A DNA stretch of 64,000 nucleotides from Streptomyces violaceoruber (lineage in GTDB: Bacteria > Actinomycetota > Actinomycetes > Streptomycetales > Streptomycetaceae). The first letter of the stretch is position 1. Each line of letters opens with the position of its first letter. Location: assembly GCF_033406955.1 (NCBI RefSeq), contig NZ_CP137734.1, positions 4,464,001-4,528,000 of the forward strand. Reading direction: 5' to 3'. Shown in pieces: positions 28,787 to 38,354 of this stretch. The notes beneath the pieces are model-generated. The model was not told the origin of the DNA, did not search any database, and was given only the letters and a program-made list of their open reading frames with translations. The position numbers were made by a program, and so were the translations under genes.

Positions 28787-31069
28787 CTACTTCACCGGCT
28801 CGGGCGTCGGCTCGCTCTCCGGCTCCGGCTCGCCGGTGGGGTCGGCCGGGGTCTTGACGGAGTCCAGCAGGAGCTGGGCGACGTCGACGACCTGGATGGA
28901 CTCCTTGGCCTTGCCGTCGTTCTTCTTGCCGTTGACGGAGTCCGTCAGCATGACGAGGCAGAAGGGGCAGGCGGTGGAGACGATGTCGGGGTTGACGGAC
29001 AGGGCCTCGTCGACGCGCTCGTTGTTGATGCGCTTGCCGATCCGCTCCTCCATCCACATCCGCGCGCCGCCGGCGCCGCAGCAGAAGCCGCGCTCCTTGT
29101 GGCGGTGCATCTCCTCGTTCCGGACGCCCGGGACGGCGGCGATGATCTCGCGCGGCGGGGTGTAGATCTTGTTGTGGCGGCCCAGGTAGCAGGGGTCGTG
29201 GTAGGTGATGATGCCCTCGACCGGGGTGACCGGGACCAGCTTGCCCTCGTCGACCAGGTGCTGGAGCAGCTGGGTGTGGTGGACGACCTCGTAGTCGCCG
29301 CCGAGCTGCGGGTACTCGTTGCCGAGGGTGTTGAGGCAGTGCGGGCAGGTGGCGACGATCTTCTTGGCCGACTTGGGCTTCGCCGACTCGGGCACCACCT
29401 TGCCGTCCTCGTCCATCTCCTCGCCGAAGGCGGCGTTGAGGGACATGACGTTCTCCATGCCGAGCTCCTGGAACAGGGGCTCGTTGCCGAGGCGGCGGGC
29501 GGAGTCGCCGGTGCACTTCTCGTCGCCGCCCATGATCGCGAACTTGACGCCCGCGATGTGCAGCAGCTCGGCGAAGGCCTTGGTGGTCTTCTTGGCGCGG
29601 TCCTCCAGGGCGCCGGCGCAGCCGACCCAGTACAGGTACTCGACCTCGGTGAGGTCCTCGATGTCCTTGCCGACGACCGGGACCTCGAAGTCCAGCTCCT
29701 TGAGCCACTCCAGGCGCTGCTTCTTCGCCAGGCCCCAGGGGTTGCCCTTCTTCTCCAGGTTCTTGAGCATCGTGCCCGCCTCGGACGGGAACGCCGACTC
29801 GATCATGACCTGGTAGCGGCGCATGTCGACGATGTGGTCGACGTGCTCGATGTCGACCGGGCACTGCTCGACGCAGGCGCCGCAGGTGGTGCAGGACCAC
29901 AGGACGTCGGGGTCGATGACGCCGTTCTCCTCCAGCGTGCCGATCAGCGGGCGCTCGGCCTCCGCCAGCGCGGCCGCGGGCACGCCCGCCAGCTGCTCCG
30001 CGGACGCCTTCTCCTCGCCCTCCATCGTCTTGCCGCCGCCGGCCAGCAGGTAGGGGGCCTTGGCGTGCGCGTGGTCGCGCAGGGACATGATCAGGAGCTT
30101 GGGGGAGAGCGGCTTGCCGGTGTTCCAGGCGGGGCACTGCGACTGGCAGCGGCCGCACTCGGTGCAGGTGGAGAAGTCCAGCAGGCCCTTCCAGGAGAAC
30201 TGCTCGACCTGGGAGACGCCGAAGACGTCGTCGTCGCCGGGGTCGGTGAAGTCGATCGGCTTGCCGCCCGAGGTCATCGGGAGCAGCGCGCCGAGCGCGG
30301 TGCCGCCCTTCGCGTCGCGCTTGAACCAGATGTTCGGGAAGGCCAGGAAGCGGTGCCAGGCCACGCCCATGTCGGTCTTCAGGGCGACCGTGATCATCCA
30401 GATGAAGGAGGTCGCGATCTTCAGCGCGGCGAAGAAGTAGACGAGGTTCTGGAGGGTGCCGAGGTCCGCGTCCCGGAGCGCGGAGACGACCGGGTACGAG
30501 ACGAAGAACGACGCCTCGTAGCCGTCCACGTGGTGGAGGGCGCCCTCCAGCGCGTGCAGCATGAAGATGCAGACGCCGACGATGAGGATGACGGCCTCGA
30601 CGAAGTACGCCTGGCCGAAGTTGGAGCCGGCGAAGCGGGACTTGCGGCCCGGCTTGCGCGGGTGGGACAGCTGCCGGATCACGATCAGGACCAGGATGCC
30701 GAGCACCGTCATCGTGCCGATGAACTCGACGAAGACGTTGTACGGCGCCCAGTCGCCGATGACCGGCAGGATCCAGTCGGCCTGGAAGAGCTGGCCGACG
30801 GCGTTGACGATGGTCAGCAGCAGGGAGAAGAAGCCCACCGCGACGAACCAGTGCGCCACACCGACGATGCCCCAGCGGTTCATCCGGGTGTGGCCGAGGA
30901 ACTCCCTGACCACGGTGACGGTGCGGTCCACGGGGTCGTTGGTCCGCGTTCCGGCCGGCACCGGCTGGCCCAGCCGCATGTAGTTGACGATCTGCAGGAC
31001 GGCGCGGCCGAACAGTGCGACGCCGACCACGATCAGGACCAGCGACACGATGATCGCGGCGAGTTGCAT
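28787..31069 (-). CDS. membrane Fe-S oxidoreductase, EtfD-like (HdrD/GlpC family)
   Basis: 760 residues. About five to six membrane segments in residues 1-240 (IIVSLVLIVVGVALFG, HWFVAVGFFSLLLTIVNAVG, FIGTMTVLGILVLIVI). Two [4Fe-4S] binding motifs follow (CTECGRCQSQCP near 300 and CTTCGACVEQCP near 405), then two CCG-type cysteine domains (CPHCLNTLGNE, CYLGRHNKIY, FCCGAGGARMW, ACPFCLVML). This plan matches mycobacterial EtfD (Rv0338c family), which takes electrons from ETF in fatty-acid beta-oxidation and passes them to the quinone pool; by homology of plan I assign the same role. A TTAC-N6-GTAA palindrome lies 40 bp before the start. The acidic proline-rich tail is probably disordered. Confidence 0.85.
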   Translation of the reverse strand: MQLAAIIVSLVLIVVGVALFGRAVLQIVNYMRLGQPVPAGTRTNDPVDRTVTVVREFLGHTRMNRWGIVGVAHWFVAVGFFSLLLTIVNAVGQLFQADWILPVIGDWAPYNVFVEFIGTMTVLGILVLIVIRQLSHPRKPGRKSRFAGSNFGQAYFVEAVILIVGVCIFMLHALEGALHHVDGYEASFFVSYPVVSALRDADLGTLQNLVYFFAALKIATSFIWMITVALKTDMGVAWHRFLAFPNIWFKRDAKGGTALGALLPMTSGGKPIDFTDPGDDDVFGVSQVEQFSWKGLLDFSTCTECGRCQSQCPAWNTGKPLSPKLLIMSLRDHAHAKAPYLLAGGGKTMEGEEKASAEQLAGVPAAALAEAERPLIGTLEENGVIDPDVLWSCTTCGACVEQCPVDIEHVDHIVDMRRYQVMIESAFPSEAGTMLKNLEKKGNPWGLAKKQRLEWLKELDFEVPVVGKDIEDLTEVEYLYWVGCAGALEDRAKKTTKAFAELLHIAGVKFAIMGGDEKCTGDSARRLGNEPLFQELGMENVMSLNAAFGEEMDEDGKVVPESAKPKSAKKIVATCPHCLNTLGNEYPQLGGDYEVVHHTQLLQHLVDEGKLVPVTPVEGIITYHDPCYLGRHNKIYTPPREIIAAVPGVRNEEMHRHKERGFCCGAGGARMWMEERIGKRINNERVDEALSVNPDIVSTACPFCLVMLTDSVNGKKNDGKAKESIQVVDVAQLLLDSVKTPADPTGEPEPESEPTPEPVK

Positions 31070-31110
31070 TTGGGGGCTCCTCGGGCCTGCGAGGTTACGA
31101 GGGGGCGGTA

Positions 31111-31124
31111 TTACTAAGCGGTAA
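31111..31124. promoter_or_regulatory. palindrome upstream of the EtfD-like gene
   Basis: TTACTAAGCGGTAA, within the promoter region on the minus strand, 42 bp before the start codon. Its form is like operators of TetR-type acyl-CoA-responsive repressors, which would suit a beta-oxidation gene; the regulator is not in this window. Confidence 0.45.
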
Positions 31125-31311
31125 CTTATTCAGTTCGTCTGAGAGTACCCCCATCCTCCGCCGCACTGTAGTCGGACGTGCGGTGATCTGCGTCGCTGAG
31201 GCAACCCTGACCCCGGCGGGTCCGTCCGGACCGGTGCCCCGTCGGCGCCCGTCGGCGCCACGCCGGTCCGATGGTGCGATTCGTCGCAAAGCATGATATT
31301 CGGCATAGCTT

Positions 31312-32547
31312 ATGCCCGTGCTCTACGGGATCGCCGCCGCCACCGTCACCGTCACCGCCTCCTTCCTCCTCACCGCCGTCCTCGCCGCACTGCTGCGGGC
31401 GCCCGCCCTGCGTCTGGCCGTCGTCGACCGGCGACGCCGGCGGCCCGTCCCGCTGCTCGGCGGGGTGGCCGTCGTCCTGGTCACCGCCGTGGTGGCGTGG
31501 GCCGGGGACCGGGCCGGCGTCGTGCCGCTCGGCCCGGCGGCCGGACGGCTGCTGGCGGCCGCCACCGTCGTCGGCGCGCTGGGCCTGGCGGCCGACGTGT
31601 GGCGGCTGCGGCGGCGGTGGCTCCTGGCCGGTACGGCCGTGGCGGCGGCCTGCGTGGTGCCGTACGGCGAGACGGGGCCGGTGGCCGGGGCGCTCGCCGT
31701 GGGCTGGGTGGCGCTGGTCACCGGCGCCTTCCGGGGGCTCGACCATGCCGACGGGGTGGCCGGCACGGTGGGTGTCGTGACCGCCTTCGGCGTCGGCGCG
31801 TGTGCCGCGGTGGAGCTGATGGACGGGCCCGCGGTGCTGCTGCTCGTGCTGGCCGCCGCGCTCGCCGGGTTCCTGCTGCACAACTGGCATCCCGCGCGGA
31901 TCGCGCTCGGCGCCTGCGGGTCGCTCTTCACCGGCTTCCTGCTCACCGGGGCCGCCGTGCTCGCCCGGACGGGGTACGGGCCCGTCGGCGGTGCGGGGGT
32001 GCTGTGCGCGCTGACCGCCGTGCCGGTGGCCGACGCGGTGCTGGTCCTCCTCTCCCGCCGGCTGGCCGGTCGACCCCTGTCGCGCGGCGGGCCCGACCAC
32101 CTCGCGCACCGGCTGCGGCGGCTCGGGCTCACCGCGCAGGGCGCGGTGGTGGTCCTCGGCGGGGCCGCCCTGTGCGCGGTGGTCGTCGGCGTGCTCACGC
32201 ACACCGGACGGGTGGGCGGGCAGGCGGCACTGTGGGTGGCGGGCGGGGCGGCCGCCGGGGTACTGGGGCTGCTGCGGGTCCGGGTGTACGGGCCGGCCCG
32301 GCTCCGGCGGGGCGCGGGGGTGCGGGCTCCGGTCCGCCGGGCCGGGCGGGGTGCGCGGGCGTGGGCCGTGGTGCGGCGGGCGCGGACCGTGGTGCGGAGG
32401 GCGCGGGCCGGGGTGTCCCAGGCGTCTCGCGGGGCAACCGGAGTCGCGGGCGGTGCGTCCTTCCGGGCGGCGATTTTTCCGGTTCGTCAGGCCACGAGCA
32501 CCGAGAACGTGCAGGTCGGGGCGCCGTTGCGTGTAAGGAACGGATAA
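31312..32547 (+). CDS. MraY/WecA-like membrane protein (glycosyltransferase family 4), degenerate
   Basis: 411 residues with about ten hydrophobic segments over residues 5-330. RRRRRPVPLLGGVAVVL resembles the first motif of polyprenyl-phosphate phosphosugar transferases, and GLDHADGVAG their second; PDHLAHRLRRLG resembles the histidine motif. In the catalytic GLxDD motif, however, the sequence is GALGLAADVWRL, with the first Asp replaced by Ala. The last 80 residues are arginine-rich and likely cytoplasmic. Divergent from the EtfD-like gene; no clear ribosome-binding site. May be inactive or have changed substrate. Confidence 0.7.
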   Translation: MPVLYGIAAATVTVTASFLLTAVLAALLRAPALRLAVVDRRRRRPVPLLGGVAVVLVTAVVAWAGDRAGVVPLGPAAGRLLAAATVVGALGLAADVWRLRRRWLLAGTAVAAACVVPYGETGPVAGALAVGWVALVTGAFRGLDHADGVAGTVGVVTAFGVGACAAVELMDGPAVLLLVLAAALAGFLLHNWHPARIALGACGSLFTGFLLTGAAVLARTGYGPVGGAGVLCALTAVPVADAVLVLLSRRLAGRPLSRGGPDHLAHRLRRLGLTAQGAVVVLGGAALCAVVVGVLTHTGRVGGQAALWVAGGAAAGVLGLLRVRVYGPARLRRGAGVRAPVRRAGRGARAWAVVRRARTVVRRARAGVSQASRGATGVAGGASFRAAIFPVRQATSTENVQVGAPLRVRNG

Positions 32548-32549
32548 GA

Positions 32550-32569
32550 GTTGAGTCCGCTCGACTCAC
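32550..32569. promoter_or_regulatory. HspR operator (HAIR) 1 upstream of dnaK
   Basis: TTGAGT-N7-ACTCA, close to the HAIR consensus CTTGAGT-N7-ACTCAAG; lies just before a TTGACC -35-like box (32575-32580). Confidence 0.75.
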
Positions 32570-32601
32570 CTCTGTTGACCCATCGCCGGGCGTCATGCAC
32601 A

Positions 32602-32622
32602 CTTGAGCCTGTTCCACTCAAG
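32602..32622. promoter_or_regulatory. HspR operator (HAIR) 2 upstream of dnaK
   Basis: CTTGAGC-N7-ACTCAAG, 13 of 14 consensus bases, overlapping the likely -10 region. Binding of HspR with DnaK as corepressor would shut the operon off without stress. Confidence 0.88.
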
Positions 32623-32642
32623 TCAGCTGGAGGTTATTCACC

Positions 32643-34499
32643 ATGGCACGTGCGGTCGGCATCGACCTGGGCACGACTAACTCCGTCGTCAGCGTTCTGG
32701 AGGGCGGCGAGCCCACCGTCATCACCAACGCCGAGGGCGCCAGGACCACGCCGTCCGTCGTCGCCTTCGCCAAGAACGGCGAGGTGCTCGTCGGCGAGGT
32801 GGCCAAGCGCCAGGCGGTCACGAACGTCGACAGGACCATCCGCTCGGTCAAGCGCCACATGGGCACCGACTGGAAGGTCAACCTGGACGGCAAGGACTTC
32901 AACCCGCAGCAGATCAGCGCCTTCGTGCTGCAGAAGCTGAAGCGGGACGCCGAGTCCTACCTGGGCGAGAAGGTGACCGACGCGGTCATCACCGTCCCGG
33001 CGTACTTCAACGACGCCGAGCGCCAGGCCACCAAGGAGGCCGGTGAGATCGCGGGCCTCAACGTCCTGCGCATCGTCAACGAGCCGACCGCCGCCGCGCT
33101 GGCGTACGGCCTCGACAAGGACGAGCAGGTCATCCTGGTCTTCGACCTCGGTGGCGGTACGTTCGACGTCTCGCTGCTGGAGATCGGCGACGGCGTCGTC
33201 GAGGTGAAGGCCACCAACGGTGACAACAACCTCGGTGGTGACGACTGGGACCAGCGCGTCGTCGACTACCTGGTCAAGCAGTTCCAGTCCGGCCACGGCG
33301 TGGACCTGGCCAAGGACAAGATGGCGCTCCAGCGCCTGCGCGAGGCGGCCGAGAAGGCCAAGATCGAGCTGTCCTCGTCCACCGAGACCACGATCAACCT
33401 CCCCTACATCACGGCCTCCGCCGAGGGCCCGCTGCACCTGGACGAGAAGCTCACCCGCGCCCAGTTCCAGCAGCTGACCTCCGACCTGCTGGAGCGCTGC
33501 AAGACGCCGTTCCACAACGTCATCAAGGACGCCGGCATCCAGCTGTCCGAGATCGACCACGTCGTCCTCGTCGGCGGCTCCACCCGTATGCCCGCCGTCG
33601 CCGAGCTGGTCAAGGAGCTGACCGGCGGCAAGGACGCCAACAAGGGCGTCAACCCGGACGAGGTCGTCGCCATCGGCGCCGCCCTGCAGGCCGGTGTCCT
33701 CAAGGGCGAGGTCAAGGACGTCCTGCTGCTCGACGTCACCCCGCTGTCCCTCGGCATCGAGACCAAGGGCGGCATCATGACCAAGCTGATCGAGCGGAAC
33801 ACGACGATCCCGACCAAGCGCTCGGAGATCTTCACCACCGCCGAGGACAACCAGCCCTCCGTGCAGATCCAGGTCTACCAGGGCGAGCGCGAGATCGCGG
33901 CGTACAACAAGAAGCTCGGGATGTTCGAGCTGACCGGTCTGCCGCCGGCGCCCCGCGGCGTCCCGCAGATCGAGGTCGCCTTCGACATCGACGCCAACGG
34001 CATCATGCACGTGACCGCGAAGGACCTGGGCACGGGCAAGGAGCAGAAGATGACCGTCACCGGCGGCTCCTCGCTGCCGAAGGACGAGGTCGACCGGATG
34101 CGCCAGGAGGCCGAGAAGTACGCGGAGGAGGACCACGCCCGCCGCGAGGCCGCCGAGTCCCGCAACCAGGGCGAGCAGCTCGTCTACCAGACGGAGAAGT
34201 TCCTCAAGGACAACGAGGACAAGGTCCCCGGTGAGGTCAAGACCGAGGTGGAGTCCGCCGTCGCCGAGCTGAAGGAGAAGCTCAAGGGCGAGGACACCGC
34301 CGAGATCCGCACCGCCACGGAGAAGGTCGCCGCCGTCTCGCAGAAGCTGGGCCAGGCCATGTACGCCGACGCCCAGGCCGCGCAGGCCGCCGGCGGCGAG
34401 GCCCCGGGCGCCGACGCCGGTGCCGAGGGCAAGGGTGCCGACGACGACGTCGTCGACGCCGAGATCGTGGACGACGAGCGCAAGGACGGTGCCGCGTGA
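32643..34499 (+). CDS. dnaK: chaperone DnaK (Hsp70)
   Basis: 618 residues. ATPase domain begins [20 protein letters not shown]; phosphate motifs [19 protein letters not shown] and [11 protein letters not shown]; the substrate-binding domain starts near [14 protein letters not shown]. The C-terminus is acidic and lacks EEVD, as in bacterial proteins. Folds nascent and stressed proteins with GrpE and DnaJ, and in Streptomyces also serves as corepressor with HspR. Start fixed by CTGGAGG 6 nt upstream. The stop overlaps the grpE start (GTGA). Confidence 0.98.
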
Positions 34500-35173
34500 C
34501 GGAGGAGACCCCGGGTTTCGAGGAGAAGCCCGACGTCCCCTCCGGCGCCACCCCTGACGACGCCGAGCCGCAGGCCGCCTCCGAAGAGGGGGCGGCCCCG
34601 GCCGGGGACGCGAGCGAGAACGCGGGCCTGGTGGCCCAGCTGGACCAGGTGCGCACCGCGCTGAACGAGCGCACCGCGGACCTCCAGCGGCTCCAGGCCG
34701 AGTACCAGAACTACCGCCGCCGGGTGGAGCGGGACCGCGTCGCGGTCAAGGAGGTCGCCGTCGCGAACCTCCTGTCCGAGCTGCTTCCCGTGCTCGACGA
34801 CGTCGGGCGCGCCCGGGAGCACGGCGAACTGGTCGGCGGCTTCAAGTCCGTCGCGGAGTCGCTGGAGACCACGGTCGCCAAGCTGGGCCTCCAGCAGTTC
34901 GGCAAGGAGGGCGAGCCCTTCGACCCGACGATCCACGAGGCCCTGATGCACTCCTACGCACCGGACGTCACCGAGACGACCTGCGTGGCGATCCTGCAGC
35001 CGGGGTACCGGATCGGCGAACGCACCATCCGCCCCGCGCGGGTGGCGGTCGCCGAGCCGCAGCCGGGCGCCCAGACGGTCAAGCCGGCCGAGGACGCCGC
35101 CGAGGCGCAGGACGCCTCCGGCGCGGAGGACGACGCCGGGACCAAGGAGAGCGGTGGCCCGGACGAGGGCTGA
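34496..35173 (+). CDS. grpE: nucleotide exchange factor GrpE
   Basis: 225 residues from GTG. Acidic, disordered first 40 residues, long coiled coil ([20 protein letters not shown]), then the family signature [16 protein letters not shown] and FDPTIHEAL with [20 protein letters not shown] in the beta domain. Releases ADP from DnaK. The C-terminal acidic tail is longer than in E. coli. Second gene of the operon. Confidence 0.97.
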
Positions 35174-35215
35174 GCTCGAAGTGACGCGTAGGGCGCGAGA
35201 GGAGGGACGTCGGGG

Positions 35216-36415
35216 ATGAGCACGAAGGACTTCATCGAGAAGGACTACTACAAGGTTCTCGGCGTCCCCAAGGACGCCACCGAGGCCGAGATCAAGAAGG
35301 CGTACCGGAAGCTCGCCCGCGAGAACCACCCGGACGCCAACAAGGGAAACGTCAAGGCGGAGGAGCGCTTCAAGGAGATCTCCGAGGCCAACGACATCCT
35401 CGGTGACCCCAAGAAGCGCAAGGAGTACGACGAGGCCCGCGCCCTCTTCGGCAACGGCGGATTCCGCCCGGGGCCGGGCGCGGGCGGCGGCGGCACCTTC
35501 AACTTCGACCTGGGCGACCTCTTCGGAGGCGGCGCCCAGGGCGGGGGAGGCCAGGGCGGCGCCGGCGGCTTCGGCGGCGGCCTCGGGGACGTCTTCGGCG
35601 GCCTGTTCAACCGCACCGGCGGCGGACCGGGCACCGGCACGCGCACGCAGCCGCGGCGCGGGCAGGACATCGAGTCCGAGGTCACCCTGAGCTTCACCGA
35701 GGCCATCGAGGGCGCGACCGTGCCGCTCCGGATGTCCTCGCAGGCGCCCTGCAAGGCCTGTTCGGGCACCGGCGACAAGAACGGCACACCGCGCGTGTGC
35801 CCGACCTGCGTCGGCACCGGCCAGGTCGCCCGGGGCTCGGGCGGCGGCTTCTCCCTCACCGACCCGTGCCCGGACTGCAAGGGCCGCGGCCTGATCGCCG
35901 AGGACCCCTGCGAGGTCTGCAAGGGCTCCGGACGCGCCAAGTCCTCGCGGACGATGCAGGTCCGTATCCCCGCCGGGGTCTCGGACGGACAGCGCATCCG
36001 GCTGCGCGGCAAGGGCACGCCGGGCGAGCGGGGCGGTCCGGCGGGCGACCTGTACGTGGTCGTGCACGTCAAGGAGCACCCCGTCTTCGGCCGCCGGGGC
36101 GACAACCTCACCGTCACCGTCCCGGTCACCTACGCCGAGGCGGCCCTCGGCGGCGAGGTCCGCGTCCCGACCCTGGGCGGTCCGTCCGTCACGCTGAAGC
36201 TGCCGGCGGGCACGCCCAACGGCCGCACCATGCGGGCCCGGGGCAAGGGCGCGGTCCGCAAGGACGGCACCCGCGGCGACCTTCTGGTCACCGTGGAGGT
36301 GAGTGTTCCGAAGGATCTGACGGGGAAGGCTCGTGACGCGCTTCAGGCGTATCGCGAGGCGACCGCGGACGAGGATCCGCGGGCGGAGTTGTTCCAGGCC
36401 GCGAAGGGAGCTTGA
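35216..36415 (+). CDS. dnaJ: co-chaperone DnaJ
   Basis: 399 residues. J domain 9-75 with the HPD motif in ENHPDANKG, a long G/F region (about 80-145), four zinc-binding CxxCxGxG repeats (CKACSGTGDK, CPTCVGTGQV, CPDCKGRGLI, CEVCKGSGRA) and the C-terminal substrate domain (MQVRIPAGVSDGQRIRLRGK). Delivers substrates to DnaK and stimulates its ATPase. GAGGAGG about 12 nt before the ATG. Confidence 0.97.
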   Translation: MSTKDFIEKDYYKVLGVPKDATEAEIKKAYRKLARENHPDANKGNVKAEERFKEISEANDILGDPKKRKEYDEARALFGNGGFRPGPGAGGGGTFNFDLGDLFGGGAQGGGGQGGAGGFGGGLGDVFGGLFNRTGGGPGTGTRTQPRRGQDIESEVTLSFTEAIEGATVPLRMSSQAPCKACSGTGDKNGTPRVCPTCVGTGQVARGSGGGFSLTDPCPDCKGRGLIAEDPCEVCKGSGRAKSSRTMQVRIPAGVSDGQRIRLRGKGTPGERGGPAGDLYVVVHVKEHPVFGRRGDNLTVTVPVTYAEAALGGEVRVPTLGGPSVTLKLPAGTPNGRTMRARGKGAVRKDGTRGDLLVTVEVSVPKDLTGKARDALQAYREATADEDPRAELFQAAKGA

Positions 36416-36420
36416 CGGGA

Positions 36421-36876
36421 ATGGACGGTCGGCGACGCAACCCGTACGAACTGACCGAGGACACCCCGGTCTACGTCATCTCGGTGGCGGCCCAGCTCTC
36501 CGGCCTGCACCCGCAGACGCTGCGCCAGTACGACCGCCTAGGCCTGGTCTCCCCCGACCGCACGGCCGGCCGCGGCCGGCGCTACTCGGCCCGCGACATC
36601 GAACTGCTCCGGCAGGTCCAGCAGTTGTCGCAGGACGAGGGCATCAACCTGGCCGGAATCAAGCGCATCATCGAACTGGAGAACCAGGTCGCCGAGCTCC
36701 AGGCCCGCGCGGCCGAGCTGGCCGCCGCGCTCGACGGCGCGGCCACGGCGATGCGCCAGCGCGAGGCCGCGGTGCACGCGTCGTACCGCCGTGACCTGGT
36801 CCCTTACCAAGAGGTACAGCAGACCAGCGCCTTGGTGGTCTGGCGGCCGAGCCGCCGCGGCCAGTCCTCGGACTGA
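36421..36876 (+). CDS. hspR: heat-shock repressor HspR (MerR family)
   Basis: 151 residues, the length known for Streptomyces HspR. N-terminal MerR helix-turn-helix and wing (YVISVAAQLSGLHPQTLRQY, LVSPDRTAGRGRRYSARDIE), then a coiled coil (IKRIIELENQVAELQARAAE). Represses this operon and clpB by binding HAIR sites. Five nt after the dnaJ stop, so autoregulated within the operon. Confidence 0.96.
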   Translation: MDGRRRNPYELTEDTPVYVISVAAQLSGLHPQTLRQYDRLGLVSPDRTAGRGRRYSARDIELLRQVQQLSQDEGINLAGIKRIIELENQVAELQARAAELAAALDGAATAMRQREAAVHASYRRDLVPYQEVQQTSALVVWRPSRRGQSSD

Positions 36877-36913
36877 GCCGGACCGGCAGTCGGCACAAGG
36901 GAAACGGCAGCAC

Positions 36914-36947
36914 CGGCCCCGGAGGACCACCGCGTCCTCCGGGGCCG
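36914..36947 (+). terminator. terminator of the dnaK operon
   Basis: A perfect 14-bp stem CGGCCCCGGAGGAC/GTCCTCCGGGGCCG with a 6-nt loop, 37 nt after the hspR stop. Confidence 0.85.
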
Positions 36948-36993
36948 ATTCACAACGGTGCTGTCTCATTGGTCTAGTACTTCTTGACGATTT

Positions 36994-37021
36994 GGTGAAG
37001 ACAGCGTTGGCTCTCTTCACC
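36994..37021. promoter_or_regulatory. inverted repeat in the promoter of the sugar-binding lipoprotein
   Basis: GGTGAAGA-N12-TCTTCACC, perfect 8-bp arms, starting 4 nt after a TTGACG -35-like box (36984-36989). Probable operator. It is followed by a direct repeat of GGTCACCTG. Confidence 0.6.
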
Positions 37022-37079
37022 GGGGTCACCTGGGTCACCTGGAGAGCAACTACGCCCGTGTGTCGGAAGGTCTAGCGCA

Positions 37080-38198
37080 GTGAGCAGCCGTGCCCGTCGA
37101 ATCGCCATATCCGTGGCCGCGTCCCTGATGACCTTCTCGCTGGCCTCCTGCGGCATGCTGGGCGCGTCGGAGAGCAGCGACGACGCCAGCCCCACCAAGG
37201 GCAACGACCTCCTGGTCGGACTGCTGCTGCCGGAGAAGGAGAACACGCGCTACGAGCAGTTCGACTACCCCTTCTTCAAGAAGAAGGTCGGCGAGCTGAC
37301 GCGTGACGAGGGCATCGTCAAGTACGCCAACGCCGAGGCCAGCGCCACCAAGCAGGCCGACCAGATGCAGCAGATGATCGAGGACAAGGTCGACGTGATC
37401 GTGCTGGACGCGGTCGACGCGCACGCCATCGCGGACGGCGTGCAGAAGGCCAAGGACGCCGGCATCCCCGTCATCGCCTACGACCGGCTGGCCGAGGGCC
37501 CGATCGACGCCTACATCTCCTTCGACAACGAGCTGGTCGGCGAGGTCCAGGGCCGCTCGCTCATCGAGGCGCTCGGCGGCGACCCGGAGAGCTCCGCGAA
37601 GATCGTCATGATGAACGGCTCGTCCACCGACCCCAACGCCAAGCAGTTCAAGGCGGGCGCGCTGTCGGAGCTGAACGGCAAGGTGACGATCGCCCAGTCC
37701 TTCGACACCAAGGACTGGAAGCCGGAGAACGCCGAGGCGAACATGACCGAGGCGATCGAGAAGATCGGCAAGAAGAAGATCGCGGGCGTCTACTCCGCCA
37801 ACGACGGCATGGCGGGCGGCGTCATCAAGGCCCTGGAGGACGCGGGCGTCACCGACCTGCCGCCGATCACCGGCCAGGACGCGGAACTCGCGGCGGTCCA
37901 GCGGATCGTCACCGGCGAGCAGTACATGAGCGTGTACAAGTCCTACCCGCAGGAGGCCGAGAACGCCGCGGAGATGGCCGTGGCGCGGGTCCAGGGCCGG
38001 GACATCCAGTTCGACGCGCTCGCCCGCGACAAGGTCGACAGCCCCACCCACAAGGGCATCCCCGCCCAGCTCGTCCCCGTCGTCGCCCTCACCAAGGCCA
38101 ACATCGAGGAGACGGTCGTCGCGGAGGGCTTCTACAAGGTCACCGACATCTGCACCGCCAAGTACGAGGACGCGTGCGCGGAGCTCGGTCTGAAGTAG
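37080..38198 (+). CDS. ABC transporter sugar-binding lipoprotein (XylF-like), orphan
   Basis: 372 residues from GTG. Lipoprotein signal with lipobox LASC near residues 21-24. The mature part is a periplasmic-binding-protein type I fold: DLLVGLLLPEKENTRYEQ, QQMIEDKVDVIVLDAVDAHA, GIPVIAYDRLAEG, VYSANDGMAGGVIKALEDAG, ITGQDAELAAVQRI. Closest in plan to xylose/ribose-binding proteins. It captures a sugar outside the membrane, but no permease or ATPase gene is adjacent, so it must work with components elsewhere or only sense. Its promoter has an 8-bp-arm inverted repeat. Confidence 0.9.
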   Translation: MSSRARRIAISVAASLMTFSLASCGMLGASESSDDASPTKGNDLLVGLLLPEKENTRYEQFDYPFFKKKVGELTRDEGIVKYANAEASATKQADQMQQMIEDKVDVIVLDAVDAHAIADGVQKAKDAGIPVIAYDRLAEGPIDAYISFDNELVGEVQGRSLIEALGGDPESSAKIVMMNGSSTDPNAKQFKAGALSELNGKVTIAQSFDTKDWKPENAEANMTEAIEKIGKKKIAGVYSANDGMAGGVIKALEDAGVTDLPPITGQDAELAAVQRIVTGEQYMSVYKSYPQEAENAAEMAVARVQGRDIQFDALARDKVDSPTHKGIPAQLVPVVALTKANIEETVVAEGFYKVTDICTAKYEDACAELGLK

Positions 38199-38212
38199 GC
38201 AGCACGCGTGTC

Positions 38213-38237
38213 CGCCCGGTTCCACGGTGACCGGGCG
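38213..38237 (+). terminator. short terminator after the sugar-binding gene
   Basis: CGCCCGGT/ACCGGGCG stem with a 9-nt loop, 14 nt after the stop codon; T-run weak. Confidence 0.5.
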
Positions 38238-38354
38238 TTCCGCCCGCAACCCGCTCTTTTCGGCCTCCGTCCGCCGCGGAGCCTTGTTGCGGAGCCGGTC
38301 CCGGCCGCGCATAGTTGCGCTGCGGAGGAGCCGGAACCGGGGGTGGGATGGGCG

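Noticed and set aside
28535..31117. An 860-codon frame opposite the EtfD-like gene
   Set aside because: Leu/Asp/Val-rich antisense of a gene with clear Fe-S motifs; no independent start signals or motifs.
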